In this document: positions 28,800 to 37,822 of the stretch, piece after piece | How positions within the stretch are numbered: position 1 is the first letter of the stretch | How the letters are laid out: the number at the start of each line of letters is the position of its first letter | Assembly (NCBI GenBank): GCA_938010045.1 | Contig: CALLFZ010000014.1 | Coordinates: 1 to 64,000 of the forward strand | Direction of reading: 5' to 3' | Length of the DNA stretch: 64,000 nucleotides | DNA from: an uncultured bacterium | GTDB taxonomy: Bacteria > Verrucomicrobiota > Kiritimatiellia > PWTM01 | Position numbers and translations under genes: made by a program | The notes under the pieces: generated by a model | Told to the model about the DNA's origin: nothing | Databases searched by the model: none | Seen by the model: only the letters and a program-made list of their open reading frames with translations

Positions 28800-30485
28800 A
28801 TGTCCCCTACCCGCTCAGTTCGTTGGCTCACTCTAGGCACGCTCCCCATCTGGCTCGCTCGCGCCGACGTCTCGCCCGCGCCGCGCATCACCCGGCTACA
28901 GTTCGGCGGCCCGGATCAAGTCGTCACGAACCTCGACTCAAAAGGCCATCCGAAGATTACGATCCACGGGGATGAAATCCGCGATCTCGCCGTCGCTGCG
29001 GGCGGGCGGCTGTGGGCGGTCGGACAGTTTCAAACCGCCGACGCGACCCCTGCGGCCCACCGCATCTCGCGCCACGGCGACAGCGCCGGCCCCGCGACGT
29101 TCGCTATGAAACTCGCGGCCGATCTCTCCGCCGTGACCGCCGTGGCGCTCTGGCCGACCAGCGTGTTCACCGTGAGCCGGTGTGCCGCCCTGCCCGACGG
29201 CGGCGCCCTCCTCGCGGGCTGGCTCGGACCCGACGGCGGCAACCGCTGGCCCTCCGCAAAAAGCGACAAGACGCAAACTGCCCTGCTGCGGGTTTCGCCC
29301 GAGGGTGACCGTGTGCTCTGGGCAATCCCCGGCGGTCCCAACCAGAGCGACGTCACCGGACTCGCCGTCGCACGCGACGGCCGGCGGTTTTGGTGGACCG
29401 GTGGAACCGTCGGCCGCGGAATGGGTGCCTATGTGATCCAGGCCGACACCGAAACCGGCCGCACCATTCCATTCGACGGCATCGGTGAGTGGGCGTTCGG
29501 CCTCCACCCGAGTTCTAAGCACCTCTCAGGACCCGGCCAGTACCTCTCGCTGTACCAGAAAGGGACAACCTCCCCCTACGATTACGACGGCCCCGAGGGG
29601 TGGGCGCCCGTCCGCTTCTGGCTCCACGGCTTTCGCAGCGACGGTCGCCTTGCCGTCACTCCCGACGGAGATTTGTTGATCGCCCATACGCTCCAGTACG
29701 ACTTCCAGATCCAAGGGGCGAAACGCGAACCCGGCTTCGATCTCTTCGTTGCTCGAATCGCGCCGGACGGTCGCCCACGCTGGTCGGTCAATGCTTACCG
29801 CGACGGCGACAGCGTTCACACACCCGACCAAAAGCCTCAGGACATCCTGCTGCATCCCCGCACCGGTGAGATCCTCGTTGCGGCCTGGCAGCATGGTTCC
29901 AACAAGTACCGGCTGATCGGCGATCTCATCGGCGACAGCGGCAATATCTCCGTGCCATGGATCGGCCGGTTTGACGCCGCCACCGGCCGCGTCCTGGGCG
30001 GCTGGTACTTCCACTGTATCCGCGAACGTGGCGAGTTCGATGCGCAAGGCCGCCCGCAGCGCTGGCCGAAACTCTCCGGCGCCCGCATCGCGCGGCTCGC
30101 GGTCGACCGCGCCGGCCGCATCTGGGCCGCCGCCACCGGTGGACGCTATGCGTTCACAACGCCCGACGCGGCACAGGCTTGGCCAGTCTCCGCCGCCGGT
30201 CAGCCACTCTGGGGCCAGTTCGGTGTCCTCATCGCGCTTTCACCCGACCTCAGCCGAATCGAGTACGCCACACTCGTGCGGGGCCAGGGCGCCGATCGGG
30301 GCGACGGCACCGCGTCCGGATCTAGTGAGCTCAATGCCATCGTCGAATCGGACGGCACGCTCGTCGCGGCCGGCTGTGTCGGCGATGATGGCTTCCCGAC
30401 TGACGACGCTCCCGCCTGGTCACGAAAGCCCTCCGGCGATCGCCGCGACTGCGCGCTGGTTCGCGTCGTCCTTGAACCACGCTGA
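28800..30485 (+). CDS. Exported beta-propeller-like protein
   Basis: A 561-aa protein with a short signal (LTLGTLPIWLARADVS) and repeated blade-like segments such as IRDLAVAAGGRLWAVGQF, VTGLAVARDGRRFWWTGG, ILLHPRTGEILVAAWQ and IARLAVDRAGRIWAAATGG. The pattern resembles PQQ/SBBP-type propellers, which bind ligands or proteins or serve as lyase scaffolds. No catalytic motif was recognised. AAGGGAG precedes ATG 28800. It follows the two-component genes closely and may be regulated by them. Confidence 0.78.
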   Translation: MSPTRSVRWLTLGTLPIWLARADVSPAPRITRLQFGGPDQVVTNLDSKGHPKITIHGDEIRDLAVAAGGRLWAVGQFQTADATPAAHRISRHGDSAGPATFAMKLAADLSAVTAVALWPTSVFTVSRCAALPDGGALLAGWLGPDGGNRWPSAKSDKTQTALLRVSPEGDRVLWAIPGGPNQSDVTGLAVARDGRRFWWTGGTVGRGMGAYVIQADTETGRTIPFDGIGEWAFGLHPSSKHLSGPGQYLSLYQKGTTSPYDYDGPEGWAPVRFWLHGFRSDGRLAVTPDGDLLIAHTLQYDFQIQGAKREPGFDLFVARIAPDGRPRWSVNAYRDGDSVHTPDQKPQDILLHPRTGEILVAAWQHGSNKYRLIGDLIGDSGNISVPWIGRFDAATGRVLGGWYFHCIRERGEFDAQGRPQRWPKLSGARIARLAVDRAGRIWAAATGGRYAFTTPDAAQAWPVSAAGQPLWGQFGVLIALSPDLSRIEYATLVRGQGADRGDGTASGSSELNAIVESDGTLVAAGCVGDDGFPTDDAPAWSRKPSGDRRDCALVRVVLEPR

Positions 30486-30841
30486 CCACGCGCTGCCTCG
30501 AATCCCACGAAGAGCAGGGCGCGGCAAGTTGAGGCAACCGCCGCTCTCACTTCAGCGCGCCAAAGCCAGAGAGTTCAAGCACATGCCCGCTGCGTCGCTC
30601 GCAGATTGGCCCCATCGTGGTCGGTCGGGTCATCGTTCCGATCGTAGGTGCGGGAACTACCGCCGGACGCGCTGTCGTCCGCAGGGCGCCGGCCGCGGGT
30701 GGAACCGCGGCCGAGCGGTCCGCTGGCCCTCGCCGAGAACGGTGCCCCTCCGAGTTGCGATATCCGCCCGATCCAACTCGGGCCGAATTGGCCGCGGTTA
30801 GCTTCCTTCGCCTAATATTGGCGTAAGCCCAGATATTGCAG
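30486..30841. other. Intergenic stretch with one strong inverted repeat
   Basis: No gene is supported. CGGCCGCGG (30690-30698) and CCGCGGCCG (30705-30713) form a perfect 9-bp stem with a 6-base loop and no T-run. Its function is unknown. Confidence 0.4.
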
Positions 30842-30875
30842 TTGACTTGCCATTAAAAATGCAAGCGCTTCCCTG
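30842..30875 (+). promoter_or_regulatory. Possible promoter and LacI/cre-like operator
   Basis: TTGACT (30842-30847) lies in an unusually AT-rich patch, followed by ATGCAAGCGCTTCCC, which contains the palindrome AAGCGCTT and resembles LacI-family (cre-type) operators. No convincing -10 box is placed at the right distance. The downstream frame is broken. The site is suggestive only. Confidence 0.3.
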
Positions 30876-30923
30876 TGATCTTGTTACAACGAAGGAAAGG
30901 AGCACGAAAGGGAGCACAAAAAA

Positions 30924-31082
30924 GTGAAGCACGGCCCCGAGGATACGCGAGCGGATTAGGTGGGGCACGTACAAATCACCCTCACGCACAAGCAACTGAC
31001 GGCGTGGGGCAGGGCGTGCGCAGTGGCGGCGAAGTTTCGGAAGCGGATTCGGTTTCGGGAATGGGTGCTGGGGCATGTGCGC
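30924..31082 (+). pseudogene. Possible broken small ORF
   Basis: After AAGGAAAGGAGC, a GTG at 30924 opens MKHGPEDTRAD and meets TAG at 30957-30959. The same frame continues VGHVQITLTHKQLTAW and FRKRIRFREWVLGHVRR until repeat-rich DNA begins near 31090. The strand-helix-helix look (QITLTHKQL then a helix) is loosely like small ribbon-helix-helix proteins. I do not recognise a family, and it may be noncoding. Confidence 0.25.
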
Positions 31083-31102
31083 CGGGGAGGAACATTCGCC
31101 CA

Positions 31103-31458
31103 CAGTTCCCTATGCCCACCGCGCCCAGAGAGGTGCCTGTCCCCATGACGACTACTTGCCGGCCGACACCGAGGCCACTATCCCCGGCTGCCCAGCCAAC
31201 AGTACGTGCCAACAGTACGTGCCTGTCCCCACCGGATCCCCAGCTCATGTGCCTGTCCCCAACGGGCTCCCGTCACGAAGCCGCAGTAGATTCAATACGT
31301 GATTGTTCCGTCGTCGGAGCTTGTGCCCGGCGCTTGTGCCTGTTCCCAATCAAAGGCGGTGGACAGGCAGCGGGGGACAGGCAGCCGGCACCCCTTGGCA
31401 ACCCCCTCCAGTTCCCTATGCCCACCGCCCCAGAGAGGTGCCTGTCCCCATGACGACT
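31103..31458. repeat. Cluster of TGCCTGTCCCC words with a ~50-base direct repeat
   Basis: A stretch of about 50 bases beginning CAGTTCCCTATGCCCACCGC and ending TGTCCCCATGACGACT occurs at 31103-31153 and again at 31409-31458, with small differences. Between the copies lie further TGCCTGTCCCC or GGACAGGCA words (near 31222, 31250, 31338, 31360, 31374). The same word occurs in the repeat islands, but here there are no REP hairpins or terminal inverted repeats. The region from 31459 to 32151 shows nothing recognisable. Confidence 0.7.
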
Positions 31459-32151
31459 CCCAATCATCACAGGGTGACAACACCATGCCGACCTTCGTTC
31501 GATGCCGGCGCCGGGAACGTCGTCCCCCCGCGAATGGCGCTGCGGTAAACGCATCCATGTGGAGCGCGGCGCCGTTTTGGCTCGGTCAGGCCTGCCGGGT
31601 GGAGTGACAAGCTGCTCGAACTGAGGACGCCAGAGGCAATCGCACCATCAGTGGAGCAGGATCGCCCGCGAACGGCAATACGGCGTTGCCGCCGGACCAA
31701 CATCACACCTTGGCTCCGCACTTCAAGGCACGCAGCCGCGCCCGTGGTGGATCGTGCGGGACCATCGCTGGCATTGCCATGGAGTTCCATGCTTGAACCT
31801 GGCTTCTCAGGTGCCGTCCGATGATGGGACCGCCCACAGCCACGCGACGGCGCCTTCACTGAGCCTGACGCCGCGTGGGACGCCGCGACCGCCTCCCCCT
31901 GCCAAGAACCGTGGCCGAAAGAGTTTTCTTCGTAAGGTGGCGGTGACCCGAAAACGGAGATGCAGTCCGTGGAGAATCAGGCGATCATGCCGTTCACGAA
32001 GGCCGCCATCCACCGCTCGCCCCTCACCACGCATCCCGCGCCAACGGCCGTCTCGGTTGACAATCCCGCTCCGGCGAGGCAGGCTATCCCCCGCTCGGTT
32101 GGTGAACCGCCGTCTGCGGTCCAGTGTCGTACAAGGAGGCGAGTGGCCTTC

Positions 32152-33183
32152 ATGATCGCAATGTCGTTGCACGGGCACTTCGGCCATGTTCAGCAGGTCG
32201 CACAACAGGCGCGCTGGATCGGCGCATGTACGCTCGTCCTCGCCCTCTCGGCCCGTTCGCAGCCCCCGCCGCAGCCCGAGCCGACGGGTCTCGTCCGCAT
32301 CCAGAACGGCATCGTCACCGTCGGCGTCCACCGCGGCATGGGCGGCTCCATTTCGTGGCTGTCCTGGACCGAGCATCCGCAGAACGTCGTGAATCACAGC
32401 GATCCTGGCCGTCTGATTCAGCAGTCGTACTATGCGGGCCGTCCCCTCGACCGGCGGTCGGAGGGACAGTCCCCCCACTGGAGCCCCTGGCCGTGGAATC
32501 CGATCCAGGGCGGCGGCTTCGGCTCCTGGGCGCATGCGAAGATCCTGCAACGGATGGGCGATGGGTCGCTCTTCGGAGAAACCGCGCCGAAGCTGTGGGA
32601 CATGCCCAACGAAACCGCCGCGGCGATCATGCGGCAGTGGACAGGATTCGAACCGGCTTTGTCCAACACGGTCGTGGTCCGATGCGAGTTCATCGCGCTG
32701 CGAAACCCGACGAACGATCGCTGGGGCGTCGCGAGGGCTAGCCCACAGGAGATCCCGGCCTGTTATTTCACGCGAGAGTTTGACCGCGTTCGCAGTTACC
32801 TCGGTGATGGCCAGTGGCGGGACGAGATCGTGAGCCCCGGTCCGCCCTGGCGCCGCGCCTCACCGCCGCGGAATGCGATGGCCGTGTTCAACGCCGACGG
32901 CCGCGGCATCGCGGTGTTCAGTCCGGCCGCGACTCAGCCTTGGAACTACGGCGTCCACGGCCCGCCCCAACCCTCCGCGCCGGAGGCCGGGCCTTGCGTC
33001 CATCTCGCCCCGATCGATCGCGCGCTGATGATGGGGCCGCGATTTGTCTACCGCTACCGCTATTGGCTGGTCGTGGGCACGGCGGCTGAGGTGGCCGCAA
33101 GCCTCGACCACCTTCTCGCGAGGCACGCCAACGAACGGGCCGACGTCCAGCCCCAACCGCCCCCCCAGGACCTCGCCCGATAA
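32152..33183 (+). CDS. Exported protein of unknown function, possibly carbohydrate-related
   Basis: A 343-aa protein with a signal-like hydrophobic segment (RWIGACTLVLALSARSQ). The mature part begins LVRIQNGIVTVGVHRGMGGS and contains LIQQSYYAGRPLDR, PWPWNPIQGGGFG and RYRYWLVVGT. The aromatic-rich text looks like a beta-sandwich seen in secreted proteins of polysaccharide degraders, but I cannot assign a family or activity. An AAGGAGG lies 12 bases before ATG 32152; GTG 32143 is an alternative. The next gene is a sulfatase pseudogene. Confidence 0.72.
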   Translation: MIAMSLHGHFGHVQQVAQQARWIGACTLVLALSARSQPPPQPEPTGLVRIQNGIVTVGVHRGMGGSISWLSWTEHPQNVVNHSDPGRLIQQSYYAGRPLDRRSEGQSPHWSPWPWNPIQGGGFGSWAHAKILQRMGDGSLFGETAPKLWDMPNETAAAIMRQWTGFEPALSNTVVVRCEFIALRNPTNDRWGVARASPQEIPACYFTREFDRVRSYLGDGQWRDEIVSPGPPWRRASPPRNAMAVFNADGRGIAVFSPAATQPWNYGVHGPPQPSAPEAGPCVHLAPIDRALMMGPRFVYRYRYWLVVGTAAEVAASLDHLLARHANERADVQPQPPPQDLAR

Positions 33184-33185
33184 AC

Positions 33186-33903
33186 CGTCTGATCTCGATC
33201 GCATGGCTGGCCGGCATAGCCATCACAACCCTCGCCGCCCCATTGCCCAGCCGGCTCAACGTCGTGTTCATCCTGGCCGACGACCTCGGCTGAGGCGACA
33301 CAACGCTCCACGGCACGACGAGCTTTTATCGCCCGCCCAACATCGAGCGTCTCGCCCGCCGCGGCATGACATTCACTCGCGCGTATGCCGCCAAGTCCCC
33401 TTTGTTCCCCCACTCGCGCCGCGATCCTCACGGGTCGAAGCGCCGCACGAATCGGCATCACCGCGCCAGTGTGCCATCAGCCCGAGGAGGTGTTGGCATC
33501 GTCCGTTGACCGCTCCGGCTCGCCAGAGTTGCCCGCGCGGCCCGTGCGATCGGTCACGCGTCTCGCCACCACATACCGCACGATCGCCCTCGCGCTCAAG
33601 GAGGCGGGCTACGCGACCGCTCACTTCGGCAAGTGGCACCTCGGTCCCGAACCGTATTCCCCCCTTCAACATGGCTTTGATGTGGACCTACCGCACTGGC
33701 CCGGGCCGGGCCCCAGCGGCGGTTACCTCGCGCCATGGAAGTTCAAGAATTTTGCCGCCCGATCGCCCGGCGAACCTATTGAGGCCCGCATGGCGACGGA
33801 GGCGGTTCGTTGAAAGGAGGCAAACCGCGACCGTCCATTTTTCCTCAATTATTGGGCCTTCAGCGTCCATGCGCCCTTCGAGGCGAAGCCATCGCGAATC
33901 GAG
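33186..33903 (+). pseudogene. Sulfatase, multiply disrupted and cut by repeat island 5
   Basis: The reading starts with a signal-like stretch and RLNVVFILADDLG, where the expected Trp codon of DDLGWGD is TGA (33291-33293). It continues [23 protein letters not shown], shifts frame near 33390, and resumes [15 protein letters not shown] with an intact formylglycine motif, then [19 protein letters not shown]. After a stop near 33813 another frame gives RPFFLNYWAFSVHAPFEAKPS, and homology ends exactly where GAGCCGATTGCGCTGT of island 5 begins (33904). The rest of the gene is absent. Confidence 0.85.
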
Positions 33904-35016
33904 GAGCCGATTGCGCTGTGGATGGTTTTGATGGGTAAGCCGAGAAGGCTGAATGCGCGTAGGGCGAACATCTTCGTGATCGAGCCGAACAACCTCGGCT
34001 TCCGCGTCCTCAACCGTCGCTTCCCCCTTCGGAGAGCCACTTCGAGATCGGCCTCCTCCCTCCTCGCTCGTGTGCTCCAAGTTCCGGCCTGCTGCGATCG
34101 TCGAGCCGTAGGGTCGGACTGGAAGCCGGCCGCTGTAGTTCCGCCGGTCCCCTGGCGGATGATTTCGTGAAGAATCCTCCGGCGGCAGAGCGCCGGAGCT
34201 ACAGCAGAGCGTCGGAGCTACAGGGCAAGGATGGGGACAGGCACGCGCCAGCCCACAGCCGCTGTAGTTCCGCCGGTCCCCCGGCGGAAGATTTCGTGAA
34301 GAATCCTCCGGCGGCAGAGCGCCGGAGCTACAGCAGAGCGTCGGGCCTGCTGCAACGCTGGGGACAGATGGGGACAGGCACATACTGTCGCGCGCCAGCC
34401 CACAGCCGCTGTAGTTCCGCCGGTCCCCCGGCGGAAAATTTTGGGAAGAATCCTCCGGCGGCGGAGCGCCGGAGCTACAGCAGTGCGCCGGAGCTACAGC
34501 GGGCGGGAGACCATCCGCTAGAGCTGCGCGCCGCAGACGGCGGCCTCGCTGCTCGCGGGCTTCGGCGTGGAGCCGTTTGTCATCGCCCGCGGCTCCACAT
34601 GGCCACATGGCCACATGGGGACAGGCACCCGCCATGAAGTCACAGTGGATTGAAAGCGAGATCCTTGCATCGCCTGCGCATGTGCCTGTCCCTATCACGG
34701 CTGCGGCCCATGACGGCTCCATGGCGGCCGAGGCGAGGCGACTGACGCCCAGCGCCCGATCGGCAGTACGTGCCTATCCCCAACTGCCCGCAACTACCGC
34801 GCTGCTTGCCCCAGCAACCCCAAAGCGGACAGGCTGCCGGCCTCCGATCGGCGCCCCCAGCATCCCGCGCGACGTGCCTGTCCCGAAGGAGGCATTCGTG
34901 CTTTTGGGGATGCTTTTGGGGAGGGGCGAGAAACACTGGCGATGGGGCAACCGCGATTTTCCTGCCTTCGCCGACGCCTGAATTGGCCGCTCATTCCCCA
35001 ACAGCGCAATCGGCCG
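33904..35016. mobile_element. Composite repeat island 5 (largest)
   Basis: This copy is bounded by GAGCCGATTGCGCTGT (33904-33919) and ACAGCGCAATCGGCCG (35001-35016, two end mismatches). Contents: the ~230-base module (33904-34134), three paired-hairpin REP/BIME units (34135-34221, 34264-34331, 34411-34497), several GGGGACAGGCAC or TGCCTGTCCC words, and a right part homologous in inverse orientation to the left of island 4. It abuts a truncated sulfatase on the left, and the TPP riboswitch begins 52 bases to its right. No transposase gene is inside. Confidence 0.78.
34135..34497. repeat. Three REP/BIME-like units
   Basis: Each unit starts GTAG-TTCCGCCGG (34135, 34264, 34411) and ends in GGAGCTAC. 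The inner spacer GATTTCGTGAAGAATCC is nearly identical in the first two and varied in the third. Half units are added after the first and third. GGGGACAGGCA words sit between them, as in island 4. Confidence 0.75.
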
Positions 35017-35067
35017 CGTTTCCGGTTCATAGTTGACGCTGCTGCCGTCCTCGCGTAGGTTGGCGTT

Positions 35068-35167
35068 GGTCGCTGGGGGAGCTCCGAATCAAATGGAGCT
35101 GAGACCGCCGGTGGCGGCGGAAACCCCGCGAACCTGATCCGGATCATGCCGGCGTAGGGAAGCGACC
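35068..35167 (+). promoter_or_regulatory. Thiamine pyrophosphate (TPP) riboswitch
   Basis: The conserved THI-box elements are readable: P1 GGTCGCT (35068-35074) pairing with AGCGACC (35161-35167), GGGGGAGC, GGAGCTGAGA, then AACCTGATCCGGATCATGCC and GGCGTAGGGAAGC. The order and spacing match TPP aptamers. It lies 49 bases upstream of thiC, so high TPP should shut off thiamine synthesis. Confidence 0.95.
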
Positions 35168-35184
35168 GCCTTCCGAGGCCGTTG

Positions 35185-35211
35185 CCTCCGCCCGGCAGTT
35201 TAACCCGGAGG
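35185..35211 (+). promoter_or_regulatory. Shine-Dalgarno-sequestering hairpin of thiC
   Basis: CCTCCG (35185-35190) can pair with CGGAGG (35206-35211), which is the ribosome binding site of thiC (ATG at 35217). Placed directly after the TPP aptamer and without a T-run, this suggests translational rather than transcriptional control. Confidence 0.55.
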
Positions 35212-35216
35212 TTCCG

Positions 35217-36515
35217 ATGGCCGACCGTACGTTGATGGAGTTGGCGCGCGACGGCGAAACACCGTCGGCGGTGGTGGAGGTCGCGCGCAACGAAGGGTTG
35301 CCGCCGGAGAGCATCTGTGAAGGATTGGCCGCGGGCCGTATTGTCATCCCGGCCAACCGCCGGCACTCGAACCTTCGACCGGTCGGGATCGGGCGGGCGT
35401 TGCGCACGAAGGTCAATGCGAACATCGGGACCTCCGCTCAGGCCGGGACACTCGTCGGCGAGCTGGAGAAACTGCGAGTCGCACTCGAAGCGGGTGCTGA
35501 CGCAGTCATGGACCTGAGCACGGGCCCGAACGCCGGAACGATCCGCCGCGAGCTGCTGGCGCGCTGTCCGAAACCGTTCGGGACCGTGCCGGTGTACGAT
35601 GCCGCCGCCGGTGTGGAGGATCCGGCCGACCTCGCCGCCGACGATTGGCTGCGGGCGATTGAACGGCATGCGGCCGATGGCGTGGACTTCATGACCATCC
35701 ACGCCGGCCTCCGTCGCGCGCACATCCCGCTGGCGCGCCGCCGCCTCGTGGGTATCGTCAGCCGCGGCGGCGGACTGCTCGCGCACTGGATGAGTCGCCA
35801 CGGTGAGGAGAACCCACTGTACACGCGGTTCGACGACATTCTCGCGATCTGCCGCGCCCACGAGGTGACGCTCTCGCTCGGCGACGGTCTGCGGCCGGGA
35901 TGTCTCGCCGATGCTTCCGACGAGGCCCAGTTCGCGGAACTGGCCGTGCTGGGCGAACTCGTGCGGCGCGCGCGCGCGGCCGGCGTGCAGGCGATGGTCG
36001 AGGGGCCGGGCCACATCCCCCTCGATCAGATCGAATCGAATATGCGTCGCGAGCGCGAACTGTGTGATGATGCGCCGTTCTACGTCCTCGGTCCCGTCGT
36101 CGCCGACTGCGGTGCTGGTCGCGATCACATCGCGGCAGCGATTGGCGGCGCATGGGCCGCGTTCCACGGCGCCGCGATGCTCTGCTACGTGACGCCGACC
36201 GAACACCTCGGCCTGCCCGACGCCGCCGACGTCCGCGAGGGCGTCGCGGTGTTCCGACTCGCCGCGCACGCCGCCGACACCGCGCTGCGGCGTCCCGGGG
36301 CTCGCGAGCGCGACGATGCGATGTCGCGAGCCCGAAAGCGGTTTGATTGGCCCACGCAGTTTCGGCTCGCGCTCGATCCGGACCGGGCGCAAGAGGTGTG
36401 GCGACGAACGCGGACCGCGGCCGGTCTCTCCTCCGAGCCCGCCGAGGCCGAACCTTGCACCATGTGCGGTCCGAAGTTCTGCCCGATGCGGGGTCAGGCC
36501 GCCGCGAACGACTGA
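35217..36515 (+). CDS. thiC: Phosphomethylpyrimidine synthase
   Basis: A 432-aa radical-SAM-type enzyme that rearranges aminoimidazole ribotide to the thiamine pyrimidine (HMP-P). Core motifs are KVNANIGTS, DAVMDLSTGPN, GVDFMTIHAG, SRGGGLLAHWM, EGPGHIPLDQIE, GAAMLCYVTPTEHLGLP, and the C-terminal iron-sulfur cluster motif C414-x2-C417-x4-C422 (CTMCGPKFC). It lacks the N-terminal extension of the longer E. coli form. It is controlled by the TPP riboswitch upstream and stands without other thi genes. Confidence 0.97.
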   Translation: MADRTLMELARDGETPSAVVEVARNEGLPPESICEGLAAGRIVIPANRRHSNLRPVGIGRALRTKVNANIGTSAQAGTLVGELEKLRVALEAGADAVMDLSTGPNAGTIRRELLARCPKPFGTVPVYDAAAGVEDPADLAADDWLRAIERHAADGVDFMTIHAGLRRAHIPLARRRLVGIVSRGGGLLAHWMSRHGEENPLYTRFDDILAICRAHEVTLSLGDGLRPGCLADASDEAQFAELAVLGELVRRARAAGVQAMVEGPGHIPLDQIESNMRRERELCDDAPFYVLGPVVADCGAGRDHIAAAIGGAWAAFHGAAMLCYVTPTEHLGLPDAADVREGVAVFRLAAHAADTALRRPGARERDDAMSRARKRFDWPTQFRLALDPDRAQEVWRRTRTAAGLSSEPAEAEPCTMCGPKFCPMRGQAAAND

Positions 36516-36599
36516 GTCCGGCGACCAGACGCCATTCGGCACACGGATTGCCGACCCGCGCGGCTTGGCCCACCCCGAACCTTGTGCGATGCTTCCAGC

Positions 36600-37049
36600 G
36601 TGAAGCGGATCCTCGTGGCGGTGGATTTTTCTCCGGTGACGGGCGATCTCATCCGCACCACCACGGCGCTGGCCCGGGTGCTGGGCGGCGAGCTGCGACT
36701 CGTTCACGTCGCACCGCCTGAACCTGATTTCGTCGGTTACGAGGCCGGCCCGGCCACTGTGCGCGAGCGTGTCGCGGATGAATACCGCGCCGCGCGACGG
36801 CAGTTGCACGCGCTGGAAGAAAGCCTCCGCGGCGACGCCGCGAAGGTCAGTTCGATCACGGTGCAGGGTGATCCCGTCGAAAAGATCCTGTCCCTCGCGC
36901 GCGAATTCGGAGCCGACCTCATCGCGCTGGGTTCGCATGGGCACGGCGCGCTCTACGAACTGCTGGTCGGCAGCGTGGCCTCGGGCGTTCTCAAGGCTGC
37001 GCCCTGCCCAGTGCTGGTGGTGCCCACGCGGCGCGCGCTGCCAGGGTAA
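36600..37049 (+). CDS. Universal stress protein (UspA family)
   Basis: A 149-aa single-domain USP beginning VKRILVAVDFSPVTGD. The ATP-binding motif G-x2-G-x9-G-S is visible in GSHGHGALYELLVGSVA, followed by APCPVLVVP. The GTG at 36600 gives the usual family start; TTG at 36582 would add six residues. Its role in stress resistance is known only in general terms. Confidence 0.9.
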   Translation: MKRILVAVDFSPVTGDLIRTTTALARVLGGELRLVHVAPPEPDFVGYEAGPATVRERVADEYRAARRQLHALEESLRGDAAKVSSITVQGDPVEKILSLAREFGADLIALGSHGHGALYELLVGSVASGVLKAAPCPVLVVPTRRALPG

Positions 37050-37123
37050 ACCGCATTGCGCGCCGTGTGGCCGCCTCGTAGAGTGACCGAGAACCCGCCG
37101 CCAAGAGCGGAGGAGTTGAACCC

Positions 37124-37813
37124 ATGAAGATTGACCTTCGAACCCAAGCCCAGATGGGAGCGGCCGCCGCGCTGCTGCTGGCGGCGGCCGCCGGCTGCGA
37201 GATCGGTTCGCCCGACGAGGTCGTCCGCGAAGTCGGCCTCAACATCTCCGGCTTCTATGCGAACAGCAATGGTCGCCTCGTCTCGCAAAACAGCGGCGCG
37301 CCGATCATCCACATGAACCTCATTCAGCACGGTGAACAGCTTCAGGGCATCGACAACAACGGCCGGGTGTTCCGCGGCCGCGTTCTCTCCGCCTCGCCCT
37401 CCTCCGCCTCCATCACGCTAGAAGGGCGAACGAGCTCCGGGGTCTCCGGCGTGATTCAGGCCAACGTGGACGTAAGCGGCGGCCTGGCCACCATGCGCGG
37501 CACATGGATCGAAGCCACCCTCTACGGAATCGTGTACGGACAGGCGACCGTGCCGACCAATCAGGGCGGCGGCGGTGGCAACCTCGCGATCAATCCGTCC
37601 GGCTCGATCACCGTCGCGCGCAACAGTTCCACGACCTTCACCGCTTCGGGTGGAACCGGTTCTTACTCGTGGTCCGTCGGGAATCCCTCGCTCGGCTCGA
37701 TCAACGGCAGCGGATCTTCGGTCATCTACCTCGCCGGAAACGTCGCAGGCACGCAAACCGTGCGCGTGAGCTCGGGCGGTCAGACGCGCTCCACGACCGT
37801 CGTCCAGCAATAA
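37124..37813 (+). CDS. Putative lipoprotein with C-terminal Ig-like domain
   Basis: A 229-aa exported protein. The N-terminal signal ends in AAAAGC, a plausible lipobox with the cysteine near residue 25. The middle region (about 35-145, GLNISGFYANSNGRLV and MRGTWIEATLYGIVYG) is beta-rich and unrecognised. A glycine-rich linker (NQGGGGGN) leads to a C-terminal module (AINPSGSITVARNSSTTFTA, SYSWSVGNPSLGSI) like bacterial Ig-like folds. Likely surface or periplasmic; function unknown. Confidence 0.75.
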   Translation: MKIDLRTQAQMGAAAALLLAAAAGCEIGSPDEVVREVGLNISGFYANSNGRLVSQNSGAPIIHMNLIQHGEQLQGIDNNGRVFRGRVLSASPSSASITLEGRTSSGVSGVIQANVDVSGGLATMRGTWIEATLYGIVYGQATVPTNQGGGGGNLAINPSGSITVARNSSTTFTASGGTGSYSWSVGNPSLGSINGSGSSVIYLAGNVAGTQTVRVSSGGQTRSTTVVQQ

Positions 37814-37822
37814 AGGTAGGGT

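Noticed and set aside
31103-31458. CRISPR array in the TGCCTGTCCCC cluster
   Set aside because: The repeated word is about 11 bases with irregular spacing and variable flanks, with no regular repeat-spacer pattern and no cas genes.
33291-33293. TGA in the sulfatase as recoded Trp or selenocysteine
   Set aside because: Other genes in the window use TGA as stop, there is no evident SECIS hairpin, and further frameshifts and a truncation in the same gene show it is a pseudogene.
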